Assembly: GCF_032362555.1 (NCBI RefSeq)
Contig: NC_083529.1
Coordinates: 3,224,001-3,288,000, forward strand
DNA: 64,000 nt
Source of the DNA: Amyelois transitella
Taxonomy: Eukaryota; Arthropoda; Insecta; Lepidoptera; Pyralidae
Direction: 5' to 3'
Below the pieces are notes generated by a model. The model did no database searches, was not told the origin of the DNA, and saw only the letters and a program-made list of their open reading frames with translations. Shown piece by piece: positions 48,127 to 58,100 of the stretch (position 1 is its first letter; the number at the start of each line of letters is the position of its first letter). The position numbers were made by a program, and so were the translations under genes.

Positions 48127-50083
48127 TCAGGTACGGCGAAGAACCCAGAGACGTGCCACAAGATCCCGCCGTGTAGATATACCACGTTGAAGCTCAATGT
48201 TGTGTTGCCCAGCTGGTTCATGAAGAGCTTCCACTGGTGGTTGTTGTGCAACTTCCCTTGCTTGCTCTTCTTCTGTCAACCTTACTTCAGGCAAGTTGTT
48301 TTCATTACAAATATTGTGCAATATTACACAAGCATTTGTAATGAAGCCAGCAACCTGTGGTTGATAATGCAACACCCTGTGGCACAAGAGACACCGGAAA
48401 CGTGCTTTGAGAAGACCTATAGTTCTTTCTATCACATTCCTAGCCTTTACATGCTTTTGTGTATAATATGCTTCCGGTGTAGACACACCGGAAGCACATA
48501 TAACCAGACGGTTCTGCATCCAAAATAGGTGTCAACATCGTTCTTCGTTGTGAGTACCCAGAGTCACCTGGAAATAAACATTATAACTCTGTTATTTTTT
48601 TATTTTATTTGAACATTCATATTTTATATAAATTTAATGATACATTTTTATTTTAAAATTGTATCCTACAAATATTTTTGACTTTTAAAATTTTATTTCA
48701 TGTTTTTAATTGGTCTAGTTTTAATTGAAAGTGAGTTAAAAATATATCTTTCAAACAATATTGTTCATATTATTTGCTATAATAAGTTCACCAACAAAGG
48801 TTTTCTTACCTAAAAGCCATGTTTCTTCAGGCCCTAAATTTTCCAAATGGTAACATACAGGATGGTGGCTCCATATAAATGAGTCATGAAATGACCCTGG
48901 ATGACTCGCATCAACACTTAGAATTTGTTGATCCGCATCACAAATCTGAAAAAAAATAATAAGAAAAATTTGAAATTACTAAAGTGGTTCAATGGAAAAA
49001 AAAATTGTAAGTAGGTATGTATAGTAGAAAATCATTGGTGGGAGAGTAGTTTTAGCCAACTCATAAACATGAAAAGTTCATAGACATTGTTCCTGAATTA
49101 GGGCTGGCCCGGGCCCAGGGAGGCATCCAGTAGACGTGTACTTAGTATATACCTATTCAATATACATTTTTCAAAATTACTCGATTATACCTACATTATA
49201 ATAAGGGACAGGCTTATAAATTTGGGATTCTTTTTTTAAGGTGATAGACTAGCAACCTACCATTATTTGAATCTCAATTCTATCTACCATTAATCTCGGC
49301 CTATCAGTATTTTTGGGACTGTTGGCTCTGAATACCCCGCAAGGGACATAGATGTGATCATGTTTGTATGTGTTATATATTATGCTATAAAACTATTAAA
49401 TAAAAGTTTATTTACCAACTGAACATTTAGAGAATGGAATTTCTTTCTACAGAAATATCTATCTTCATGCTCATTAGGCCTTACTATGCGAACATGGGTA
49501 CAATCAATACATCCAATCACACCAGGGATACCAAATTTATTGAAAAATCTGCAGGCAAAAAAGGCATATTGTTATCAAACTTAATTATTGATATAATATA
49601 AATAAAATTAGCTAAGTAAATATAAGCGTGCCTTAATCTTTTTAACTGACGACTTTCATAAGTCTGTGGGAATTTTATATATTTGTATAAGAGGATTACT
49701 ATTAAAATAATGTACTTTATGGAACTTGATTGACCTTTGCTTCTATGCTTAAATCAGTTGCTCTTTTAGAGCTTTTTGCCATTATTGGCTCCAGCTCTTC
49801 ACAAAGTTTGTGCACCAAGTCTGCGGTTAACCTAGACAAGTAAGATACGAGTAATTATGTTATCATGTTGTTGAGAAGAGAGAGATAGATCTTTCTTTAT
49901 AATAGAGCATAAGGCGGTTGATATGTGAACATTTACATACCTGTACTCCTTGATGAAAGCATTTTCATCTAAGTCAAAAGGATCATTATTTTCTCTGTTC
50001 CTTAAACGATTCTTTTTATTTGCCATTCTGGATTCGTTGAAATCACTTTCCAAAAACTCAAACAGTTCATACTCGTCACACAT
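48127..50083 (-). pseudogene. HARBI1-type transposase, broken
   Basis: Minus-strand exons: 49941-50083 (MCDEYELFEFLESDFNESRM, start at 50083), 49735-49831 (TADLVHKLCEELEPIM), 49416-49548 (FGIPGVIGCIDCTHVRI, first catalytic Asp), 48810-48945 (ICDADQQILSVDASHPGSFH then DSFIW, second Asp) and 48127-48567 (GDSGYSQRRTMLTP, then in another frame ARNVIERTIGLLKARF with the catalytic Glu). The order and motifs are those of the DDE nuclease of PIF/Harbinger. Two defects are seen: a frameshift in the last exon between the GDSGY and ERTIG parts, and no exon for the helical segment expected between 49549 and 49734. It is therefore likely inactive. Confidence 0.8.
49204..49378 (+). repeat. Family A repeat inside the Harbinger element
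   Basis: GGGACAGGCTTATAAATTTG to CCCCGCAAGGGACATAGATG and TGTATGTG. It lies between two transposase exons, so it arrived after the Harbinger element. Confidence 0.78.
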
Positions 50084-50525
50084 CTTTGCAATAATGTTAG
50101 GGGTGTTATTAATGTTTACACAACTTACTCTTCTGTAGATTTAACTTTTTTGAAAAATTCATAGGTATTTAATCAAATTCTTATTAAACAATAGCTTTGC
50201 ATGTATTTTAATGCCTTTTATCCTACAAATCCTTAGTAAACAAACACGGAACATTTGGTGAATATCTTACAAAACAACGCCAAAATGTCCAAAGAAGCTA
50301 CCTGAAAGTAACTTTTTAAGAATCGCTTTATTTGACATTTGCGACGAGCAAGAAACAATTCCTGCTGTCAAAAGTGGCCGTTGTGGTAGGAAAACTCTAT
50401 ACAAAAAAAATGGTGAACGGTTTACTGAGCAGACCTGCCGCAGACCTGCTTATAATTGATGTCATGGTACGAAAAAGCAGTGCAGTTCAATTTAGGTCCT
50501 GCTATAAGACGTCGTGGTAAGCCTC

Positions 50526-50883
50526 CTGTGCTTTTCGAGTTCTTATTTTCTGACTTTGAGAAACAATTAATATTAGTTATGTTTTTGTGTGGTTTACAAC
50601 AGTGGGTTTGTAACCTTTAGGTAGACTTGCCTCATTTATGAAGCAAATCTGTTCAATCTACATATTTTAAAATATTACTTACTTTATATGTCTGCGGTTC
50701 CATCCCATTTTAGGTAATATTGCGGATTTCGTAGAGGCGCCGCGCCGGCTAGTCGGGCGGCTAGGCCATAAAAAATCTCAAGAATGCCAACTGTCAACAG
50801 CTTGTTTTGTTGTGTCAATGTCGCCTCAACTCAAATGCCAATGACACAAAGTCAAAATAAGTAAAATAATCAAATCAATAAAG
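50526..50883 (+). promoter_or_regulatory. PRPF38A upstream region
   Basis: A 358-base gap between the Harbinger right end and the PRPF38A start codon. GC content rises around 50730-50765 (GGCGCCGCGCCGGCTAG). It should hold the promoter and 5' UTR. Confidence 0.4.
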
Positions 50884-52328
50884 ATGGCGAACCGCACGGT
50901 AAAAGACGCGAAATCTATTCGTGGTACAAATCCGCAATATTTGATTGAAAAAATTATTCGATCACGAATATACGACTCTAAATACTGGAAGGAAGAATGT
51001 TTTGCTTTAACAGCAGAGTTACTTGTGGACAAAGCCATGGAATTGCGTTATATCGGCGGCGTACATGGTGGCTTCATTTACCCAACACCCTTTCTGTGTT
51101 TGGTTTTGAAAATGTTGCAAATTCAACCGGAAAAAGATATTGTAGTCGAGTTTATAAAGAATGAAGAATTCAAGTATGTTCGTGCATTGGGCGCTTTTTA
51201 CATGAGACTCACAGGTACTTCGGTAGACTGTTACAAATATCTAGAGCCACTTTACAATGACAATAGGAAACTTCGGAAGCAAAATCGAGAAGGGCAGTTC
51301 GAAATAGTCCACATGGATGAGTTTATAGATGAATTACTACGAGAAGAAAGATTGTGTGATGTTATTTTACCCAGAGTGCAGAAACGCTATGTGCTTGAGG
51401 AAAATAATGAGTTGGAACCGAAAGTGTCAGCTTTAGATGATGATTTGGATGAAGATCTGCCATCAGATGAAGATAATGCGGAGCCTGATGCCAAAGAAAA
51501 TAGAAGGGACAAGGAGAAAAGAGACAGAAGAAGAGACAGGTAGTTTTTTGTCAAAGCTATTGATTATTGCATAGTATGGAATGCTAAAATTTTCATATTT
51601 CAGTTGCAGTTACAACAATTACCAAAAATTTAAATATTAAAGGGGAACAATAAACATGTTTGTTTTTCGTATTTTTTGCTTAATACTAATAACATAACAA
51701 TACTAATAAATAACAGTAGTAAGCAAAATATACGAAAAAGAAACATGTTTATTGTATATCAATAAAGTTAATAATAAAGGGGTGCATCTATGCAACAATT
51801 TTTTACCTGCAAGCCCAACTTGCACTTGACCAGTTTGTTATATCATCCATGTTTTTTAATGTAGACAATGTGCATACGTCCATGATTTAGATTTAAGAGA
51901 TCTATATTTGTAAATTGACGTCCTATGAAAATGCTGCAGTGTAGTTTGTTCCGCCGCTTCTTCTACACATGCGCTTTGGAAGCGGTAGTAGTTATAATTA
52001 GATTTAAGTTATGTGACGTCAATAAGTGATACCTTGTATCCAATTTTGAAAATAAATCTATTCTATTCTATTCATAACTATAACTGAAAATAACATTTTT
52101 GTTTGCAGATCCAGGGATCGTGATCGCCGTGATAAGGAACGTAAGAGAGAACGCTCAAGAAGCAGAGATAGGGAGCGCAGACGTGAACGGGAGAGGGATA
52201 AGGAACGAGAGCGGGGTAAAGAGAGAGATAGACTCCGCGAACAGAGAGAGCGGGAACGGGAGAAAGAACGAAGAGGGAAGGATAGAAGAGAACCGGAAGG
52301 TGATAGAAGGAGAGGTGGGAGATATTAG
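50884..52328 (+). CDS. PRPF38A: Pre-mRNA-splicing factor 38A (PRPF38A)
   Basis: Two exons, 50884-51539 and 52109-52328, give 291 residues. The first exon starts MANRTVKDAKSIRGTNPQYL and carries the whole PRP38 domain, including EKIIRSRIYDSKYWKEECF, YIGGVHGGFIYPTPFLCL and ALGAFYMRLTG. An acidic stretch (LDDDLDEDLPSDEDN) follows, and the second exon is an Arg/Glu/Asp/Lys-rich RS-like tail ending RRGGRY. PRPF38A belongs to the spliceosomal B complex and is needed for activation of the tri-snRNP. The length is slightly below the human protein (about 312), the difference being in the tail. A family D repeat lies in the intron. No defects were seen. Confidence 0.96.
51935..52072 (+). repeat. Dispersed repeat family D
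   Basis: Nearly the same as 27510-27652 (GCAGTGTAGTTTGTTCCGCC to AAAATAAATCTATTC). It lies in the single PRPF38A intron, just before exon 2. Confidence 0.75.
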
Positions 52329-52718
52329 TGTTAAGATTAAATGGTTTAGGTTTATTCAGAGTTTCATTTAACTGTTAACCTTTTCTTGAACAGTACAGTT
52401 GATGCACAAACATATTACTTTGAATCTTTGCAAGTTTATTATATGTCCATGGTAATGGGCGGCCATGTAAAACAAATAATCTGTTATTGATACATTTGTT
52501 TTCTACTGACTACACCGCAAAGTAGGTAGTGTAATGACTTTCCAATCACCGCCTGTGGGAGATTAAAATCTTTGTGGAAAAAATGGTGGTCATTATTGCA
52601 TGCTTTGTTAAAAAAGAGAAACAATTTAAAATGATCAATACTTTATTATTGCTATCAGAACAACAGTTAATAAAAATAATCACATTCTCTGTACATAGAA
52701 CGATTCATATATCATTAA

Positions 52719-52882
52719 AGGTCTGTTCACATTAAAACGAGACGCGATAGGATATTTTGAAAGAGCAACTCAAAATTAAACTTTACTATAGGAAAAGATA
52801 GGCAAAAAGATTAAGTTATAATGTGAGCCGCCCCTATGTGACAACTTCGCACCGCATCTCATCGAGGTGTGAACGACCCTAA
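52719..52882. mobile_element. Small MITE-like element, about 160 bp
   Basis: The left end AGGTCTGTTCACATTAAAAC and the right end, read inward, AGGGTCGTTCACACCTCG are imperfect inverted repeats, each followed by GAGAYGCG. Its superfamily is unclear. Confidence 0.5.
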
Positions 52883-53025
52883 ATTACTAACAAAATAATT
52901 ACAATTTATGTACAACAATACTGACTGAATTGAGTGTATAATTACATTTTATTTCTGATTTTAAATGAGATTATGTCTATCTACCCCTGTATAAGACTAA
53001 GACCGAGAATATTGGTAGAATATCG

Positions 53026-53283
53026 GTACCGTGTGGTTCTCGACACCAATATAAAAAAGAATAGGAATAGGAACATCTCTTTCCATGGATGATTCTAAAG
53101 GCGACTAAGGGATAGGCTTGTAAACTTGGGATTCTTCCTTTAGGCGATGGGCTAGCAACCTGTCAATATTTGAATCTCAATTCTATCACTAAGCCTAACA
53201 GCTGAACGTGGTCTATCAGTCTTTTAAGGACTGCAGGCCCTGTCTACACCTCAAGGGATATAGACTTAGATCGAGAGGTGATC
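53026..53283 (+). repeat. Full-length family A repeat, plus orientation
   Basis: Runs TACCGTGTGGTTCTCGACAC, through GGCGACTAAGGGATAGGCTT, to CACCTCAAGGGATATAGACT. Useful for seeing the family in sense orientation. Confidence 0.83.
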
Positions 53284-53473
53284 AAATGAATGAATGAAAT
53301 CGAGAATATTTGTAGAAGTGACATGCCTTTGGTCAGGTGGTCAAGGTATCTGACTTCTGAATGTACTTACCCATAGAGTATTGATTTGGAATCCCACAAC
53401 GGTTTCGAGTCAAAACTCTTACGATGAGATAAACCATAGTAAGTAAACCTACACATTCAGGCAACTGCATTAT

Positions 53474-53575
53474 AACCATGATCCAATACGAGTTAGGATT
53501 CCTGCAATAGGTGCCGAGGTAAGATGGAAGTAGCTTCGTGTAAAAACCTGACCAAATCCAGGCTCATGGCCTCAT
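53474..53575 (+). repeat. Dispersed repeat family C
   Basis: CCATGATCCAATACGAGTTA, AGATGGAAGTAGCTTCGTGT match 16550-16640. Confidence 0.6.
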
Positions 53576-54142
53576 AAACACTTAATTATTTTAATTTAAA
53601 TTGCAAATAATGTATCTATCTAAGAAACTTTCATATTTGTTGGCCCGCATACATCTTTTCAACTAATTGATACACTAACAATTTATCAGGTACATTTTTC
53701 ATATCGTACATAGGAAAAACAGCCCCAATTAAGTTCTAGTTCCATTATCAATACATTTTAGTAACCCACCCCACAGAAGTATACATCAGATATTTCGGTG
53801 TAACCTGATTGGTTGATGGCTCTAGTGAAATATGCACGCCATTTTCTTTAATATAAGGAAAGTAAAAACTTATATCCGAGGGGGAGGCCAGGCTACCTGT
53901 AGCGCAGATTCGCAAGAACCTATTACAGGAACTAGCCTCTCCTCAAAGATTGATGTAACTAGCTTAGTACTAGCATAAAGAAATCATGTACAATCTTTGT
54001 TATCTGAGGAAATAAAACGATTAGGTATATTAAAATAAATAAATATAACCGTCATTGAACTATGCTAAGGTTAATTATTATTCTATTCGAATTCATATTA
54101 TGTACTACTTTTGTGTAACACCGATGTACCTGAGTAGAAGTA

Positions 54143-54260
54143 AAAATGTATGGCGCGAATCTATTTGAGCCAATCAGAGCGCGCCATTTGAACCCGCGAA
54201 GAACTGTCCGCTATGACCGAGGTAGCAGGAGACATTCTTTTTTTGGATTTAAAGTTAAAT
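54143..54260 (+). repeat. Dispersed repeat family E
   Basis: ATGGCGCGAATC, AGAGCGCGCCATTTGAACCC and AACTGTC match 28030-28145. Confidence 0.6.
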
Positions 54261-55178
54261 TTACTCGTAATGTGTATATATGTACATATATGTATGTATG
54301 AATATTTAGAATGTGTTTTGTAAGAGCTTTTTTCAGATTCTTAAAAATATCTTTGCTCGAAAACTCAAGTTTCAATGGCAATTCCAACTTGTTTTGAGTT
54401 ATAAATATAGTTTTATTCCGCACCGTCTTCCGTTAATTAATTTTAAAATTACTAATAATCTATTTTTATTTAAAGTATTAAGTAGGCATTTTTTCTGACC
54501 TGATTTTGATTTGAAGAAAAAGTTAAGGGGGCAGGCCCTACATTCTATACCTATCATGAGAAATTAATTATTTAACAGACAACAGTTTTTTAAGTGAAAT
54601 GTTTGTCTCGGAAGCTTCGAAAATTGATCTAGCTATAGCTACCTAAATCATTCTAGAACCTATTAACAAAATGTAGCCATTGCAACAAGTAATTTTTGTA
54701 GTAGGAACCAGTTTTTTGGACTTAGATCGATAAACTTTTCTATAATTATCTGTAGCAAATTTGGCTCAAAATTTATTATTCTTAAACATACACTCACAGT
54801 CGCTCATCAATGCTTTTAAATGCTTACGTACGTTATACGTTCATACATTTGGTGATAACCGATCTAAGATTTGAATTGTATCACATTAAAAAATATTCGT
54901 TTAATTTTGTTCGAATATAAAGGCCATTTTCGCGCAAGTTCTACCATGCCTCCATATTTGGACATAATTACGAATTTGAAATTTTATTCTATTATCCAAT
55001 CACACCATCGCAATTACAGTTCAAAATATAAACCTTATTCCAAACACAAGGTTACCTCATTTTAAAATCGAAACTAATTTGAACCTTTCCAGAAGGTTCT
55101 AATTTGTTCTACCAATCAGAGTTGATCGTCGCGTTGTATGGACGATTTTATTATGCCGTGTAGCACGGAAAACTTTAG

Positions 55179-58100
55179 CTAGAAGGTCGGAGCGTTCATT
55201 ATGAAAATTCTGTGTTCCTCTTTCCTGATCCATTGTATTATTCTGTCTACCGCTCGGATGGCTTGGTCCTTTTCCATTAGAGCGTCAAAGGTCACGTAAA
55301 GTTCGAAGCCGTTCGTCACCTGAAAGTAAAATAATCATTAGTGATTTGTTTCCCGATATGTTACTATTAAGGATTTTCGTAGGTAAGAGTACGGTATTTT
55401 AAAGTACATACATACATAAAATCACGCCTCTTTCCCGGAGGGGTAGGCAGAGACTACTATTTTAAAGTAAAAGGGGCATAATTAAATTTGACGTACATTA
55501 GCTGATCATAAATTTCCAACTAAGACACAAAGTAGGGTAGCTCCCTCGAGTTCAAATTATTAATGAACATGAGTAGTTAAAATATGACTTATTGATAGAT
55601 ATTGATAGACTAGTCATAGAAAAACCCCAAAATAAAATCACTTCTTTTTGACCGAAGCGGTAGTCAGAGATTACATCTTTCCACTTGCCACTTTCCTTCA
55701 TAATTCACTTCAAGGATAATGCTTATACTACGAGTAGGTATATCAGTGGCAACACAGACCACCTACCTGCTCTTATTAGAAGAAAAATAATTAAATTAAA
55801 CTCACCCACGCCAAAACTGTCTCATCAGCGTTAGACCTAAAGATCAGCTTCGCTGGCGTCGAAGTACAATGCATTTGGCTACAAAAAGTTCTATAATTAA
55901 CTACATAATCTATATCGGACAGTTTCTCCGGCCTTTTCACTACAATATCGCCGTAATCCTTATGCCGTATCCTGTAATCCTGTAATCGGTCTAAACTTAT
56001 CGGATCCGAAGTGAAGAGTTGCGCTGTAGATTTAGACTTGTACATGAAATGTCTTATTTCGGGTATTCCTATGTTTTTTAAAGGGTTAGTTGTGGGTAGT
56101 TCTTCGTTTCTGTTCAAAGCGTCGTTGATAGCGACTAGGCAGTTGGAACGGCGTAGTTTTTCGGCGATAGTATGTTTGGCTTGAGACAGGGGGAAGAAAG
56201 CGTCTCTTTGTACTGTTAGGAGCAGTAGGCAAGCTTGGCAATCCTCTGCTATGTAGGACACGTGACCGTGGAGGAAGCCCCTGGAAATCAAATTAAATTA
56301 TATATACATAAACAAAATCAGGTCCCTGTCCCGGAGGGGTAGGCAGAATCTACATATTTCCTTTCCACCTTAGGGTACCTTTTATCCCGGTAAAAACTAT
56401 AGATACTTAGTTCCCGTGGGATTTGCGAAAAACCTGTATTCTTTTGTAGGTGGCGTTGAATTCATTACTTTTCATATAAGTGCTGCTTATTAAATAAATA
56501 TATACGGGACAAATTACACAGATTGAGTTAGCCTCGAAGTTAGTTCGAGACTTGTGTTACGAGATACTAACTCAACGATACTATATTTAAAGTAAATACT
56601 AGTGTCCGACCGAAGCTTCGGCTTCGGCTTCGGCTTCGGCCACCTTCGGCCAAAAAATCCACCTTCGGCGAAACATTCGGCTTCGGCCCAAAATCCGGCC
56701 GAAGCCGAAGGTTTCGCCGAAGGTCCGAGCGACCGTCGAGATTGAACTAACTGTTACGAAAGTCATGAGGCGGCGGGGAGTCACTGTCAAAATATCACAT
56801 TGCTGATTGCATGCATCAAAACAAGTCCGTACGTGTATTTAAACGAGTGTTTTTGTAAGAAATCAAATCATTATTTTTACCAGTAGGTAAATCACAAACT
56901 TTTATCTATACATATAATAAAACAGTAAAAATATTTTGTCTGTAGGTACATTTAGTATTTTCGACTGAAATGGATAGAGGGACACTTAGAATGAATAATA
57001 GAAAGCAAAAATATTTTTTTTTTAATTTCTTGTCTGTCTGTCTGTATGTATGATCACGATTATCTCCGAAAGTACTAAACCGATTTACTTCAAACTTTCA
57101 CCAATTGCTTTGTTTTAACTCAGAATAACATTTAAAGTTTGTTTCATCAAAATCGGTTCACAAAAAAAAAGTTATCGACATTTGAATGAACTCAAGGCAT
57201 CAGTATGCCTGCAAATAAGTTGCGAAATTAAAAATTCAAAGTCATTTATCATTATACGACGGCATTATACCTATAACATATAAATATAAGTGAAAGGCGA
57301 CTAAGGGATGGGCTTACAAACTTGGGATTCTTTTTTAGGCGATGGGCGAGCAACCTATCACTTTTTGAATCTCAATTCTATCATTAAGTCAAATAGCTGA
57401 ACGTGGCCATTCAGAATTTTCAAGTCTGTTGGCTCTGTCTACCCCGCAAGGGATAAAGACGTGACCATATGTATGTAGTCTACTTTAATTTCGACACCAA
57501 CGCAACGGCTTCGATGGTCCAGTGGTTAGCCCGTGAGACTGTGAAGTTGGCGGTCCAAGTTCGAATCCCAACAATTACAAGATATTTTTTATTATTAAAA
57601 ATATATTTTTTTTGTATTGTTTGAGTATTTTATGTAAAAAAACTGAAAATCAAAATACTACATACATTAAAACGGTAAAAATATTTTTTCTGTACATTTA
57701 ATATTTTGACTGAAACGGATAGAGAATTTTTTTTTACATTTTTTGTCTGTCTGTATCTGACTGTATGATTAAAATTCAACTCGACATTTACGCGGACGAA
57801 GTCGCGGGCAACAGCTAGTTTATCTCTAAACCAACCACCTCTATGATATATCATCAACTTCTATATGAGACAGTCAATATATAAACCTTCAATATTGAGG
57901 TTTTGAAATGATTTTAATATTAATTGTACCTTGTAGACAATATTGAACAAAATTAAGTACTGAGTGCTGAGAGAATATAAACCTTCGGCTTCGGCTTCGG
58001 CTTCGGCCGAAGGTTGTGGCGATAGCCGAATAATCGGCTTCGGCTTCGGCTTCGGCCAAAAATAGACCTTCGGTCGGACACTAGTAAATACATATATAGA

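Larger units (their letters stand above)
45487..50525. mobile_element. PIF/Harbinger DNA transposon, 5.04 kb
   Basis: The ends begin GAGGCTTACCACAACCTTTT on the left and, read from the right, GAGGCTTACCACGACGTCTT; 22 of the first 26 bases match. The element is flanked by CTG on both sides, a 3-bp duplication as expected for this superfamily. It carries two convergent gene remnants: a Myb/SANT-partner-type protein on the plus strand and a HARBI1-type transposase on the minus strand. Both are damaged. It separates the divergent SMC4 and PRPF38A genes. Confidence 0.85.
52329..55178. other. Intergenic region between PRPF38A and MON1 3' ends
   Basis: Convergent 3' region filled with repeats: a small inverted-repeat element (52719-52882), family A (53026-53283), family C (53474-53575) and family E (54143-54260). 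The rest is AT-rich; TTTATT at 55147 may serve MON1 polyadenylation. No coding sequence was recognised. Confidence 0.55.
56905..57818 (+). mobile_element. Non-autonomous Helitron with inner insertions
   Basis: Starts TCTATACATATAATAAAACA after an A and ends GCGGGCAACAGCTAG before a T. The 5' motif AACAGTAAAAATATTTTGTC recurs in diverged form near 57668, so two Helitron heads may be joined. Family A (57293-57476) and a tRNA-like sequence (57506-57572) lie inside. Confidence 0.7.
56600..58083. mobile_element. Non-autonomous hAT element, 1484 bp with internal insertions
   Basis: The ends are perfect 16-bp inverted repeats TAGTGTCCGACCGAAG, and the element is flanked by the 8-bp direct repeat GTAAATAC (56592-56599 and 58084-58091), the hAT hallmark. 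Arrays of CTTCGG hexamers near both ends may be transposase-binding subterminal repeats. About 570 bases remain after subtracting the inner Helitron. No transposase was seen. Confidence 0.85.

Noticed and set aside
48187-48528. Plus-strand frame of 113 codons
   Set aside because: It is the shadow of the HARBI1-type transposase last exon on the minus strand.
54211-55065. Short AT-rich frames between PRPF38A and MON1
   Set aside because: Low-complexity composition, no recognisable motif, no splice context.
57506-57572. Second possible tRNA gene
   Set aside because: Box motifs are present but no acceptor or anticodon stem pairing could be drawn, and it lies inside a Helitron.
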